Positions 31,661 to 45,287 of a stretch of 64,000 nucleotides of DNA are shown one piece after another. The translations under genes were made by a program, and so were the position numbers. The stretch is from Isoetes taiwanensis (taxonomy: Eukaryota; Streptophyta; Lycopodiopsida; Isoetales; Isoetaceae). The stretch covers positions 6,305,676 to 6,369,675 of the forward strand of contig JAJEKV010000072.1 in the NCBI GenBank assembly GCA_021234155.1, in the 5' to 3' direction. Each line of letters starts with the position of its first letter. Positions within the stretch are counted from its first letter, which is position 1. Under the pieces are notes generated by a model that searched no databases, was not told the origin of the DNA, and saw nothing but the letters and a program-made list of their open reading frames with translations.

Positions 31661-32879
31661 GGAACAAAGATTTGAAGGATCTACGTAAAGATATGTGAAA
31701 TTCCTGGAATTTCTATGCAGAGGTCTTGAATATACAATTGTGAATAATGTTAAGTAGAAGCTTTACATGGATCTGCCACGAACATCACTCTATATGCATA
31801 AGGTCGGCGCATCATATCCAGGTTCAATCTCTGCTGGCAGAAAGAACTGTACCATCTTGGATTGTATGGAAAAATCATATCAATGATAGGGAATATATGT
31901 TCACAATACGCAAAAACCCCCTTGGTTTTCCAAATCACCAAAAAAGGTAGAGTTTCTATTGTCACTCATCTCCAGGGAGCCCAGACTCCAAGTTCATCTG
32001 ATGACCATCCTCAAGCATGGTTTATCGCACTTGGCAAAAATGATTCTAACGCACTCCAATTCAGTTTATTACTATGCTAATGTGAGCATTATCCCACCAT
32101 GTTCATGATCATACATTTTGGGATGCCTGTAAATATACAACGGGAGGAGGTTTATCCTGACACAACACTGGTTTATCCCAACACAAAATGGTGGCAATGA
32201 GAGCTATCGGATGGGCATATTTGCCCTTTGTTTCTCAATCTGGACCATAGATGGCGATTTTCGTTTGTGGGATATGCTTTATACAAGTTTTGGCATACTG
32301 TATAGTGAGGGTTGTAAAACACTATAAGGTTTGAGGCAACGTACTAAATAGTGTTGATTTTGTACATGTGTTATATGATTTTAGCGTCTCTCACTGCCCT
32401 ATATCATCTCCCATGTGAATATGCAACCAAACCAAAGGGGATTTCGGGGTTTTTTATTTTTAACTGTTAGATGTAATGGTAGTTATGTGTTGGCGATCAT
32501 TAAAAAAATATTTGGGCTCTTCGGGCCCTAACAAAACCAAACATAGGTGAACACTCAACACCCAAGACCCTAATGATAGATGATATATCATAGCATAAGA
32601 ATTCGAACAAAACATAGGTGTTTAAATTAGCGAATAAAACAAAAATTAGCTTATAAAGGGGAGATTTTTTGTTTTGCAATAAATGAGGTATATTACATTG
32701 TAAAACGACATTAAACACAACAATATATAATTATGCACAAAACTTATCTATCTTTAGCTAACCTGCATGTTTGCATTGTTAGTACGCGCCATGAACTAGA
32801 GAGATATATAGCATGATTGATGACAAAATAACACGTATATGTAAAGAGATGAGACAATTTTTCTATATAGATAAATTTT
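31661..32879. other. No supported gene
   Basis: A minus-strand frame at 31750-31965 has plausible protein composition (WKTKGVFAYCEHIFP) but no family I recognise. The remainder is AT-rich. Confidence 0.35.
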
Positions 32880-33135
32880 CTGTCATTGCCTAAGTGATAA
32901 TATTGAGGCCTCCAAAATCATCTGTTGGAAATGTTGAACGGCATGTTTTCCTTATCCATATTAAAAAGATACAGATGTAATAGCACTCCAAGATATCACA
33001 TTTTTCGATGGCATTTATTTAAAGCTCTCAACAGCCCCTTTGAGCTGTTCTTTCCTGGCATAAGCAGCAATTATTATATTCCACGAGACCGCATCGTGCA
33101 GACGCATTTTTATGAATATGTTTTGAACATCATTG
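32880..33135 (-). pseudogene. PPR protein fragment
   Basis: The minus strand encodes VQNIFIKMRLHDAVSWN followed by IIIAAYARKEQLKGAVESF, the signature of a plant PLS-type pentatricopeptide repeat (x-x-F-x-x-M, then D-x-V-S-W-N-x-I-I-x-x-Y). After a stop and a frame change, GKHAVQHFQQM continues the pattern of the next repeat. PPR proteins bind organelle RNA. Only about two repeats remain and they are broken, so this is a relic; its nearest neighbour is the pogo-like element. Confidence 0.6.
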
Positions 33136-33828
33136 AGATTTAAGGGAAGATATTCGCCAATAGTGAAGCGCCCTCTCTGGCGCACCCCTACGTGGCATTT
33201 TGAATGGTCAAAATGGCCCATTTTCAAAGCTGAGTTGGCACAGTTCGTGACTGTTATGTGTGTTGGCCCAAACCCTAAGGGTTTTCAGACAAAAAACAGA
33301 TGGTTATATGCTCACGACAATGGAGCGGGAATTTTTTCGTGATGGCGCGGGATCTTCTCCTGAGTGTTTGCGGTTGTCCCTTAATGGTGCTTGTTAGGAT
33401 CTTGCTGGAGACTTCACTTGCCTACCAAAATCAGGTATCCTAACAATAGTAAAAATATTTAGCCCTGATTTCATGCATACAGACCGTGGCAATGGTTTAG
33501 GGGCGCGGCTTCTACCTAATGCATCCAAAAAAGCATTCCAATCTGCTGTAGAAGGTCCAGATGCTCTAGTATAATGGATTGATGACATGTTTCCATCTCA
33601 TCCTTCCTTTTTTTTTTCCTCCTTTCTCTAATTTTAGCGCCTATGTAGAGCTTTTGTGTATCTGATGGCTGAAATGCCATGTCTTCTTGGATTGATGGCA
33701 TGGTATGCTTCTAGCCTTTGATTCAATTACGTTTGAAGGAAAATTCTTCTATAAATACTTATGCGTCCTTCTCTTCCAGCATTGCACCTTCTCTTTGTTT
33801 GCTATAACTCCTTTCTTTCTTTGTTGAT

Positions 33829-36322
33829 ATGAATCTCAGGAACAGATCATATGCTGTGCCTCCACAAGCTCCTTCAGTAGCTCCTGAAAGTCTAGATGAT
33901 GTAATTCCTGCCCCTTCCAGCAAGAAGAAGAGGTCTTCAAGGCCTATTATTCTGCAACAACAAGATTTGCATGAAGAATTGGGCCCGAAGAAGGTCAGAT
34001 ATTTCAAAAGGGGGACCTGGTCCAAGGAGAACTTGGATAAGGCAATTGATGCTATTGATGATGGAATTTTATCCATCACAAAAGCTGTCAATCACTATGG
34101 CATACCACAAACCACCCTTCGAAATCATCTCTATGGTTTATCTCTCAACAAGTTTGGTGCTATTCCAAAGGGATTAACCATAGAGGAAGAAGAGAAATTG
34201 CTGAATTTGGCCTTTCAATTGTGTGAAAAAGGGAGGCCATTCACACTTGATGTGATGAGGGAGAGGGTTGGTCAGATGACAATAATAGGCAAACATGCTT
34301 TAAGCATGGATTGCCTGGACCTAAATGGTGGAGGGGGTTTAAGAAAAGACACCCTGATCTTGTATTAAGATCCACACAATGTGTGGAGGATAGAATGAAG
34401 GCAATGACCACACACAATTTGCAGAATTTTTATGGCACTCTAATGAAAGTGTATGAAGATTTGCAGCTAGATCCTTCTAGGATATGGAATTGTGACAAAA
34501 CTGGAGTACAAGCTGGAGATAGACATGGTATGTTTTGGCAAGGAAAGGTAAAAAGGAAGTTACTCAAATAGTTCCTGTAAATAGGGAATGGGTTACTGTC
34601 CTTGTTTGTGTTAATGCTAGTGGCATAAAAATTCCTAACTTGTATGTTTTCAAGGGGAAAAGAATCAGGGATACAAATTTGCTTGCTGGTTGTGACGCTG
34701 GCGCCATTCTTAGCTTCCAAAAAAAAAGCTTGGATCACTGATCTTTTATTTGAATCATGGTTGGATCATTTTAGAAGACATGTTCCAGGAGGTGTTTCCA
34801 AAGATAGGCCACATCTTCTAATTTGTGATGGCCATGGGAGTCATGTGACTCTTGAGACCATCATCAAGGCAAAGGAGATGGGACTTCACATTTTGAATCT
34901 GCCAGCATATACCAGTCATCGTCTTCAGCCCTTAGATACAAGTGTTTTTGGGCCGTTCAAGACTAGTTTTAGGAGGCGAAGAGCAAAGTTTGTGCATGAT
35001 AAGTATGGTATGAAACCATCAAAATAAGATATTGCTTCTCTCATTTCCAATGCAAGAATTTCTGCATGCACTTCAGCCAAGATAAAGGCTGGATTCTCCA
35101 CAACAAGTATATGGCCTTTTGATAATTTGAAAGTACAATCTGATCCTGTAGCTGATAGAATGCATGCCGAGAGGATGGCCAACCATGTAATCATAAATAG
35201 TGATGATGATGCAGATTCTGATGTAGCAGAAGATGGACCAGTTGTAGAAGGTAAATTATGTGATTGCTTTTCTTATTTTATTTTATTTTGCATTCCTCTT
35301 ATCTAACACCACTTATTTTTCAAATAGGAGCTCCGGCTGTTGAAGAGCAAGGTGTTATTCTACCAGCAGCAATTGATGTAGGCAATGAGCCTATTCTGCC
35401 AACTAATGCAGGTTTTGAACCTATTCTAGAGGGGCAACATGATATTGTTTTACCTGCCAGGTCTGATCAGCAAACTAATACAACAAATAATGATATTGTT
35501 GTACCTGCCAGGTCTGATCAGCAAACCAATCAAGCAAATAGTGATATTATTGTACCTGCCAGATCTGATCAGCAAACCAATCAAGCCAATCAAGGTAAAA
35601 AGAGTAGGAGAGCCAGAATTCCAAATTCATTAAGTAATAGGTTATATGTTTCTGCAGATGATGTTATTATTGCCAGAATTGAGTTGCAAAGGAAACATGA
35701 TGAAGCAGCTAGAATTAGAGAGGAAAAGGAAGCTGAGAGAAAGAAAATACAGGAAGGGAAAAGAATGGAAAAGGAGATGGAGAAGAAGAGGAAGGAGGAA
35801 GAGAAAAAGAAAAGAGAGGAAGCAAAGAAATAGAGGGAGGAGGAGAAAAGAAAAGCGATAGAGGATAGGAGGCCAGGAAGGCCAAGAAGAGAAAGAAAGG
35901 CTAAAAAATATACAGATTATGATATGGATACTGATGATGGTGAAAAAATGCAGGAGGAATATGCTTCAGACCATAGACAGCAGCAAGAAGTAAGTGAGGG
36001 AAATGCAAATTTGCAGCAGAGCCAAGGACTTGAACTTGTAGTTGACTTGCATGTTGATGAACAACATGCATTGCTCCAGGACAGCCAGCCACCTATTGAG
36101 GAAGAGGATATGATAGGTTGTAGTTTGGAGGAGACTCACATGTGTTCATGGAACCAACATTGCAGGGAAAAAGAGGACCAATTGGCTGAAAATATTCAGC
36201 AAACACCTTCTTCATGTTCTGATAGTTTTGATGAATCTGAAGAAATTCAGAAAAAAACAAAAGCATTGGATGATTTGTATCGAGCCGAGGCACATAACCA
36301 TTTGTTAAACCTTGGCCTTTGA
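33829..36322 (+). pseudogene. Pogo-like transposase (HTH_psq + DDE_1)
   Basis: The start MNLRNRSYAVPP leads to a psq-type helix-turn-helix (RGTWSKENLDKAIDAIDDG ... YGIPQTTLRNHL, about 34005-34130) and a second helical part. The catalytic core follows: IWNCDKTGVQ (first Asp, about 34480), LICDGHGSHVT (second, about 34820), NLPAYTSHRLQPLDTSVFG (third, about 34900-34950) and IWPFD (about 35110). Frame breaks at about 34310, 34550 and 34730 (the last beside an A run) and a TAA at 35025 disable it. An intron, GTAAAT to AATAG, spans about 35250-35328. The C-terminal exon holds three 17-residue repeats, a Lys/Glu-rich coiled stretch, one in-frame TAG at 35831, a GRPRRERKAKK basic patch and an acidic tail. 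DDE_1 enzymes cut and paste DNA at TA sites. TIRs were not found. Confidence 0.85.
35441..35593 (+). repeat. 51-bp tandem repeat, three units, in coding sequence
   Basis: Units start at 35441, 35492 and 35543 and encode DI[VI][LV]PARSDQQTN plus four variable residues (17 residues each). The function within the transposase is unknown; it may be a linker. Confidence 0.9.
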
Positions 36323-39300
36323 TGATAGTGTAAGATTCTTAATGTAAGCAATGTAATTCTTTGATGATTTGGGGTTTAAGCAATGTAAATTGATATTGTT
36401 TATTGTTGTTTTCAGTTGCTTTGAGTTAATTGGTTTAACTATTAACCATCATCCAATTAAATTGGGATTATGTCAACTCCAAAATCACGCCAACCTGCTA
36501 TTGTCTTCTAGGGGGGTTTTGTTTTTTTTAATCTTTTTTTTTGGACTTCAAAAATAACATAAGGTTGCGATTCACGTGTGACTTTTCATATGCGAATTGA
36601 AATATGCAAAAATGAAGAGCAAGTTGCTAACATAGATGAGACCAAAATTGCTTGCTCGATAGATGATAATATTAGGTTTGATAATAACAGATTGCATTAT
36701 TTATGGGGGCAATTCCTGACATCGAAATTATCGATACATGGCACAAATATCATACAAAAATATCATATATTCCAATAAACCATTAAGGGATCAATCCATG
36801 TTTTTCCACGTGTTTAACAAGATGTGGTTCCATGTCAGCCGTTCTATCCAGTTAAGTACGAATCTAACACTTCACCCACCCTCTTCCCCATAGCCAAATT
36901 ATGCATAATAGACACAAACTTCACCGAAAATCATCATGCCGCAAAGTTTTTGGATCGTAAGATGGTGGATTCGTGGCTGCGTTTGATTGTAGAAGCATTT
37001 GAGAGCATCATCATCCACTATGATTATATCATCCTTATTCTCGATACCAAGTTCGGTCCATCATGTTACTCAAGTGTTTGATGAAGATAGGCTTGCATGT
37101 TGGATCCGAGGGGATTAGTGAACTTCACACATTTGTTCTCGATCCCAAAGGTCAACCAATGTCTACGCGATTTCCCCCCCTCCAAAGTATCCTTGATGTT
37201 CCTTAGTTCCATGGATGACCAAATACCAACTCGAAATAACCTGAATGCCTCAGATAGCATCTCCTTCAAGTCGCGGCCGATAGATCCACTTGGTGTTTGA
37301 TTCTCTTTGAGGTGTCCATGAAACCGTTTCTAGCCACTTTATTTTTCGGAAAAGTCTTGCAAAGGACTTCGTTTAGGTCGAACACCACAACCTTCTTAGA
37401 AACGAATGGAAGCTGAAACATCAAACATGTATCCGTCGACCAAGAAGATACTTATAACACAAATAATACAAACGCTTCAAGCGTGATTTGAAAATAGTCA
37501 TAACCAAATCCAAGGCCATGCGTGATTTAGTTTGACAACGAAAAATAATCAAAGCACGCTTTGGCGATTTAATTCAAAGGTAATACAAATTAAATCACGC
37601 TGTAGCGATTTTTGTGGGCAAGGCCATACCTATCATCTTCGGGCCACGCCATTTGCCCGTCATATTCATTCTCCTTCTTCCACCCTTAATCTTAGGTCTT
37701 CCTCCAATCGCTAGAACTGTTATTTTCCTTAGTTAAATTTCGTCCTTCACTAACCATTATTTTACTATTGATTTGGCACCTTTGAATCACTAGAGCCGCC
37801 TTCGTTGCCTTCATTTTCTAGCTCACATCAATTAGTTCATTGTTAACCCTTGTGGATCCTACTCTATTGCTTGCTAGATCACCCGCAATGTAAGGCAAGG
37901 ATATTCCTGCTCGGGCCATCCGCGATGACTTTTGAGCAGCCGGTTAGCAGTTTATTTGTTCATTATTACTTTCCTTATCGTGCTACGATTACTAGTTCCC
38001 TCACTCAAGCAATGTCCACTTTCAAATTGGACAAGTTCAATAGACTTTTGATTGCTGATGATTTCAGGTTGCCATAAGGGCCTTTTAGGAGATTTGGCAA
38101 GCACATGCATGAGGAATGGTTCAAGAAAGTCTTTGGTCTGCCCATCACCACAAAGTGACATCTTCTTGCACCCATAAGAGCCTCCCTGCAATATAAACCT
38201 CCAACATGAAGCTCCAAGCAGTTGTTGCATCAATTGGAGCAAAATGCCCTCACTCAGGTAAGTGCGTAGATGGGGAAATCCATTTTTATTTAAGGGCCCT
38301 TCTCCTTAGTTTGTAGCCCTACTTGATTTCCCACTTAGGGGGGTCCCATCCTCATCCTCTTCCTCGACCATCCCTGCTCGACGATCCCCATCCATATGAA
38401 AGAATATAGTTCTAAGTCCGGATCATCTTAGAAGAAAACATTCCCTGCAATCGCTATTGTCACCCCCGGCCTTAGCAATATCATATTCCTCTGCCCCATC
38501 ATGATGGAGACGGTAATAAAGATCACATGTGCCATCTTCCCGCTTCGTCAGCCATTATCCTTAACATCATATATTAGGGCATCCCTCCCTAATAACTTTG
38601 AGGCACCCATCATGAGCAAATGGATACGATAGTGCATGCAGCATGTGACAACCGTATGTGACAAACGATGACAATAGTGAAGGACCTATACAAATCCTGC
38701 AAGAAGTAAAGAAGTCCTTCCTTCGGGTTCATGCCCATGGCTCTCTCCCACCCCTCGGTCCAACACAAAGAGTGATATTTTTTTGGCCGTGGTTGATTCT
38801 CGCAAGAGACCTTTTGTACCCAATGGAGACCAATACCGGACAAAGGTGCCTTCCAAAGAATCTTCACAAGGGCCACTTTTTCTTCTCTCAACCTACCAAG
38901 TACCTTTAGGGGGTAGAGAGTCTCTTATGTTTTGTATTTTTAGCTCCTCCAATTTTAGGAAGTCCTTTTGACCGTAATACAAACTTCTTGATGTCAATAC
39001 ACCCACCTTGTATTTGTCCAAAGAATCCAATTCCTCGATAATGCCACATCCCCGAGTAGTTTTGTAACTCAGCTCCTACAAACGACTTCATTGTATCGCA
39101 CATCCTTTATATATGGTCGCAAAGACTCAACGAAGGACATCCTATCCTTGGTGAAAGCACCCTCTTGTATAAGACTTCCTTCTTTAAGACTGGGTCTAAA
39201 CCCAAATGGTCTCAAATACTGCCTAGCCCCCCTGAAGTCTTTTTCATCTCTCTCACACATTCAAGTCAAAGATGCTTACATCAACAGGGGCACCCCACCC

Positions 39301-42045
39301 ATATATCCGGCAGCTTTCCTGTGCATAAGCCGCCCCGCATTCATTCCACCCCGCCATACCGCATCCTTACAAAACACAATCTTATACGAACGTCATATTC
39401 GACCGCTAGATGAGCTTTCTCAAGGATCTGCGAATGTCATCCACCTTTTTTTTTTGATTTTCTTGCGCTTTTCTTCTCTCAGATAATTGTTCAAGGACAG
39501 AAGTCCGCCTCCAAAGAAGCCTTTGAAAGCTCGACTTTGACCTCGCTTCTCGTTGGGTAATGGGCAGCCATATTCCACCCATCGTTGATTCAAGGGCGTA
39601 TGCTTTGCTCCACGTATGGACCGCCAAAGTGCATTTGAATCGAATCAAGACGAGACAAGAAACACGGCGCACTTCAATAGGAAAAGATCAATCCTCAAAG
39701 CACGGGCGCGACATGAATTAAATACCAATGCAATTCACGCGGTTGCGTTTTCGACGTTGAATTCACGCCAGCGCTATTTCAATGAATTGAAAAACGCCAA
39801 GCGCAGCCAAATCAAATCAATTCACACCAGTTTTAACATTTCACACGCCTGGCCCGAATCGGGTTTGATTTGATTGTACCGGGCGGATTTTGGTTTCATT
39901 ATTGTGAAATCACGCCGGGCGGAATTGGTTTCATTTGAATGAACGCCCATGGAATATGAAAGTGCTAACATCCCAACACACGCTAGTTACCTTTTGTATA
40001 GAAATGTCTTCCCCATTTCATTCAAAGTTGCACTAATCTCAGCCAAATCCGCAGTGAAGTATTGGCATCCAAGATAATGCACCTCCTATAATGCATAGTG
40101 ATTGTAGAACGCTTTGGCCCCGCTTGTTCGCCTCGCTCGATGAGGGCCTTCAGGCCTCAACACAGTCTGCCCGCCGATGACGCGTAATGCCAATTTAATG
40201 TTATCCTTAACATTACGCCCCTCGGTTCGGCCCACTCACCCGCTTGTTCGGTAGATCATATCCCAAGGTAACACATCCGCCGGCATAGGCATTTGACCGA
40301 TTACTAATCATGCTCAACAATCTCCATGGCATGTGCCGGATCATATCTTCTACTAACATAAATGGAGCTTGGTGAACTTGGATGAGGGACTTCACATGGA
40401 TCGCAAAAGTTCCCTTAAGACCCAATGGATAATGGTCACTGCATTTATTCAACTTGTTCATGGCTCCCCAGTCAGCACACACACCCCACCTGTTCATTCT
40501 CAAAAAAATAAAAATCCATGCCTTCATGGTAACCCCAGTTGAACATCCTTCCCTAGATCTAGGACTCTTTTAGAAGCTTTCAAGTCACCTAATTCTAGCT
40601 TGTCGCAAAATAGTGACGGTGCCTTCCTTAGTGAACATGCCTCACGCACGTACCTGCCAGAACCCCTTGGCAAATAGATATTGGGCGAATCGTACATTGG
40701 TTGGCCAACCATACTTAAAAACATGTCTCACCGCTCACATCCGGCTTTCATGAACGATCCTTGTATGCGAGAGTTTCACAAAGAGTAAGTCCGAGCGCAT
40801 CTTTCTTCCGGCTTCTATGTAATTCCAAGAGCAATTTGGTAGCAGGTGTCATCTTCTTTCCTCACAAGAGATTAGGATCCCTTGTTTGGTCATCTTGTCC
40901 GCTTCCTTTTTCCTCGAGAAGAGAGTTAAGTCGAGCTTGCCATTTGTCTTGGTAAGGTCAACGCATTCACTCCGGCACCCCTCGGCCCATTTCCCTCTTC
41001 AAAATGTGCGGCCGGTTGCTATAAGAATCGGCCCTTCATCATCATCTGAGATCAGATATGGTACCGTGATTCGTCGTCTACCCTTGACTTTTTTAAGTGA
41101 TTAGAACCCCAATTATTAGGGTTTTCTTCCCTTGGGCAATCGTAAAAAGAAGATGAACATTTTTTATAGTACTTTTTCAGAATCAGAGATCACGCCATTA
41201 CGGCATTTAAACCTAAATTAGTACAATTCACGCCATGTTGGTAGCTCCTATTTTGACCATGCTATGCGATTTTGAAACTAAATTAGTTTGCATCCACATT
41301 TTAAGCTACATACCCTTTATGAATTTATATTTCACACTATTTAACCCTCATTGAACATTGCTATCTCCAACTGCCTAACAACACCGATATATTCTATATA
41401 TAAAAATGAGCAAAATTATGTTCTACAAAACGGACAATCGAAAGCATTAACTGATGGTAATACTTTAAAATTCATGCAAAGCATAATAACTCAAACTCAT
41501 GTAAAGTATATTAACCAAGGCAAGGAAATATCTCAAATTCATGCAAGCATAATACTCTCCAATAATGCTGTGTATTCTGTGGGCAAATTAAATACCTTGA
41601 ATAGGGTTCGTATTCCCCGTATTCCGATCAACGCCCTCAAAACTTGAGAAGAGCTGGTTTTGAGATTCCTCTTCCACCGCTTCCTCGCCCCCGGTCCGGC
41701 CGACCACCCTCTTGGTTTTAGAAGACATCTCCGTGAGTCGCCTAGTAACAGTAGCCTGGTCGCTGACACACGCTCGAGCTGCTCGAAGAAATAACTTTTT
41801 TTACCGCATTTAGGCAGCGTTTTCACCGCATGAGAGAAATTTGAATTTCAAGAAAACACAAAAATGCGCCAAATATTCTTTGACACATACAAATAATAAT
41901 GACGAAGACCCGTCTCACGACTTTCTTTCATATTAAGTTTTAAAACCAATCTATCCCGCCAAATTTATCCCGGCCAAAACATAGTTAACCTAATCTTTCT
42001 TTCTAATTCAATTTTTCCCGACCGCCAGAGTTTCCATAGCTACTC
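36323..42045. other. No supported gene
   Basis: About 5.7 kb with many short frames but no domain I can defend. Words such as AATTCACGCC and AATCACGC recur (37480-37620, 39700-39960, 41180-41240), suggesting remnants of related repeats. A minus-strand stretch near 40400-40520 (WGVCADWGAMNKLNK) faintly recalls a retrotransposon reverse transcriptase but is too weak to call. Confidence 0.4.
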
Positions 42046-42303
42046 ATGGATTTCGGTGAACTCAAATCAGCTTTCTCAAGAATGGCTAATTCACTGTACT
42101 CATCTCATTCCTATAGCTTGAACATTAATTTCAATAGTAGGTGTCCTAATAGCAATTTTTTCAAAAGTCTCGAAGATGAATGTTTCATGTTAACTACAAA
42201 TCGAAAAAGGAAAGTAGGATTATGCAAGATCGACTCCATCGATCCGATCAGAACCGCCATGGAATTCGCCGGGATAAGTATGTCCGAAAGTTACGTTGAT
42301 TAA
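42046..42303 (+). other. Unidentified 85-codon ORF
   Basis: The frame begins MDFGELKSAFSRMANSLYSS with a plausible start context after pyrimidine-rich sequence and ends in TAA. It has no recognised domain. It could be a first exon of a gene or chance. Confidence 0.25.
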
Positions 42304-44068
42304 TCACGCGCTATGGATGAAGCTTTTACCTCGGCAGACACCCCCGGTGGGGATACTTCTGGAGAAAGTGTTGGAACATTTGTTGCATGGCCAAGAAACC
42401 GCTTTTAAAAAGGTATGTAAATATGTATTACATTGTAGAAATATAGAAGTAGACAAAATTTGTTGTATTCATTGGAAAAAAGTTTACAATTGTATATAAT
42501 CTCGATAAACCGGATAAACCAAAAAAAATCCCGACTACTTATTTCAAGCCCAGCCTACTAAGTAGCGGCTATCGATAATTCCCATTTCCATAGCTGGTCA
42601 TAGTGAATTGATCGTAAACCCCCAGAAAACACCGTGCTCTAGCTCCACCTCCCCCCGCCGCTTCCACCTCCACCTCCCCTCCTCCTCCCCGCCTCCATTG
42701 GTTGAACCCTCCATGCATCGCAGTAGCGCCTCGGTAGTGGTTCCATTGGTTGAGCCATCTCCATTGCATCAGATACCCTGTGCGGTAGTGGTTCGTGGTT
42801 AGCATCCGGGCATAGAGGGCTAACCACTAAGAAACGCAGCCTCATTTTGAATCTCGAAATGACGGATGATGTAGATTCACTCTCATCAATGCATGTACCG
42901 CATTCTTGGTGATTAGATAAGAGGGCCAGCCTCGCAGTAATGTAGGGCCCCCAGAGTTCGTGATCTTATCATTGCCTCCGGCTTCGCCATCATCATTATT
43001 GATCCAAGTACCTGTGGATTGCAAGATCGGGTGCTCCAAAATGACCGGTGCTCTACGCGTTCAATCGGATCGGAGATTGGTTTTAAACTGAGTCAGTCAG
43101 GTGGGATTGCGGCCCAAATGTAATTCCAATGCATCTTCGCCACCAACCGGGTGATTAATGTAACTTGGCATCTATCAATAGGAAGTGAGCTGAGTATATC
43201 GTGATATTCACGCCTCATGGCTTATATTTATTTATTTATAAACTTAGAAATCAAGAGACACGCCTCGCCTGTTTTAGCGTAGTGCTGAAAAGTAGGGGAT
43301 AAAATTGTTTGCACGCCAAATGGTAAACCGCTATATAAAAACTATACGCCGGAGAGGGGTAGGGAGAAACCAGACATGGGATAATAAAAGGCCGCAATTA
43401 CTTCACACGGCCTTTATCTATTTACTTATCAATCAGCATGTGTTTTTTTCCCTCTCTCTCCGAAAGCAGTGCCGAGCGGTATTCATGTTGAAGGTTGTTG
43501 TTAGCATAAAACACGCTTTAGCGTGTTTCAAATATTATCTTTCGTTTTTAAATATTATCTTTCAGATTTTTCTAATGCTTTCTACTACACTTATTCATAA
43601 TAGAAACTTGCAGATGCAATAGCATGATTAATTCAGAAGAGAAACCAAGAATTTACCCGAACAAAAAGAAGCATGAAGTTTATAAAAACTATTCTGGTTT
43701 CATAAACATCATCTCCCCCGCCCTCGAAAATGCAAAAGCTTATCTTCTTGGATTAAACCCCATTGAGATGAAACTTTAAAACTAAATGAAAACTAACCTC
43801 TGAGTTCGAGGTCGGAAGGATTCAAGAACGGAAGGACTATGCTTGTGGTTTTTAATTCGAGGCTTTTCGATCTGCAGACCTTAGTCCTCCTGCGCTAAGA
43901 TGCAGAACTAAAAGGCGGAGTCTTTTAGTAAGTTAGGAATTGCCAAAACCAAACATCTAACATTGTCAATATAAATCAACCGCCACCAATCGAGGGCGAT
44001 CCAAACACGCCAGGTTTAAACCGGCAAATCGGGATGAAGGAAGGGAAGAAAAAATGTAGGAACTTTGA
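42304..44068. other. No supported gene
   Basis: A CCT/CCG-rich low-complexity patch lies at 42640-42700. The rest is AT-rich, with no recognisable coding part. Confidence 0.4.
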
Positions 44069-44200
44069 GAGCGTGAAATGGATTTATATAGGCATAATTA
44101 GAAATAAGTTAGCGAATAATTGATTGCTTGAATTAACACGCCATGCACGGCTCTTCCCGCCGCATTACGACATGTATATGGTATATATGGAGAATATTGC
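44069..44200 (-). promoter_or_regulatory. Promoter-like block A (TATA plus GCGGGAA)
   Basis: On the minus strand GCGGCGGGAAG (44152-44162) is followed 60-70 bp later by CCTATATAAA (44083-44092). The block aligns with 45288-45410, sharing the spacing of TATA, TAATTAGAAAT and CGGGAA words. The CGGGAA word resembles an E2F site. No downstream gene was identified, so this is a sequence-based suggestion. Confidence 0.4.
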
Positions 44201-44439
44201 ATTTCATGCAATAAATTCTCACGACATTTTATTCCATTTATTGCATTCAAAAAAATAGAATTTAAAAAATTTTATATAGGCTAAATTAAAAATGATTTTA
44301 AAGGCAAAATTATCAAGTCTAAAAAAATGACATGTAAGGTTGGGGAATTGTTTTAGGTCGATAGAAAATTTCCCTATGGTTACCGCGGATGAATCGTAGA
44401 ATTCTCATGTAGTTGATTTATAGTGTTCCCCAGGACTTT

Positions 44440-44510
44440 GTTGAGACAAAATTTGGCAGAGACAAAGTTTAGAGAGACAAAATTTGGTGTAGACAAAATT
44501 TTAGAGAAAA
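44440..44510. repeat. Short degenerate tandem repeat (GAGACAAAATTTGG)
   Basis: Four imperfect copies of AGACAAA-[AG]-TTT occur in about 70 bp. Nothing further is known. Confidence 0.6.
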
Positions 44511-45287
44511 CAGCTGGAGCCAAAATAATTGAGAATACAAATTTGATTTTTATTCAAAAAATTTATGTACGTAAAACTGTTTGAAGACAAAGTTTATGAA
44601 GAAAACTATTTGATTTCATTAAAAATGGGCTTGTATGTACAGATGTCCAAGGTTTGGAAGCAAATGCCCAAGGCTTTCACACAATTTTACAAAAAAATGC
44701 CCTGAGGCGCGTCCAAATTTCAAGAAAGGAAACAAAAAATGGGCCGCCTGGATCGATCACTCTTCTTCCACCGAATAAATAAAGAAGAAAGAAAGGTGTT
44801 AGAAAAAAAAGAAAGGTGCAAAACAAAAAGAAATCACATGCAAAACCCGGGTTCATCTCTCAACCACCCAAAACTGGCCAATTGTCACCTTCTTCCTCCG
44901 GAATCCTCCTCCTCCCTCCTCCTCCTCCTCCTCCCTCCTCTTCCGAGATTTCATTCTTCGCTGTGGTCGGGCCAACCCTGAAGTAGAGCCGGTCAGTGGT
45001 GCTCTTGAGAGGACATCCTCCTTCTTTTCTAACTTCTAATCCTCCTCTCCTCCTTCTCATCGAGGAGGAATCGTGAGGAGCTCAACTTCCTCCTTCCATG
45101 TCCATGTTCTCTTCCTCCTCTTCATCGAGAGGAACCAGGAGAATTGGGCAAGAAAAATCTAGGGGGTTAGAGGGTTTTTCTAACCCGACGCCTTTGACGA
45201 GACCTCGGGTTCTTTTCATGAAGTTCGAGCGCTGAGGCTGAACGCCTATGGCGGCAGAAAAAAAATTTGGACGTAATGGAGGTCTTG

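Noticed and set aside
40213..40527. Gypsy-type reverse transcriptase remnant (WGVCADWGAMNKLNK...HYPL)
   Set aside because: Only a short resemblance to the R-x-C-x-D-Y-R-x-L-N motif, with no YxDD box, integrase or LTR nearby.
42569..42845. Gly-rich protein frames
   Set aside because: They are translations of a CCT/CCG low-complexity patch in several frames and both strands.
44860..45060. Gly/Glu-rich protein
   Set aside because: Low-complexity CTC/CCT repeats; no conserved domain and no supported exon structure.
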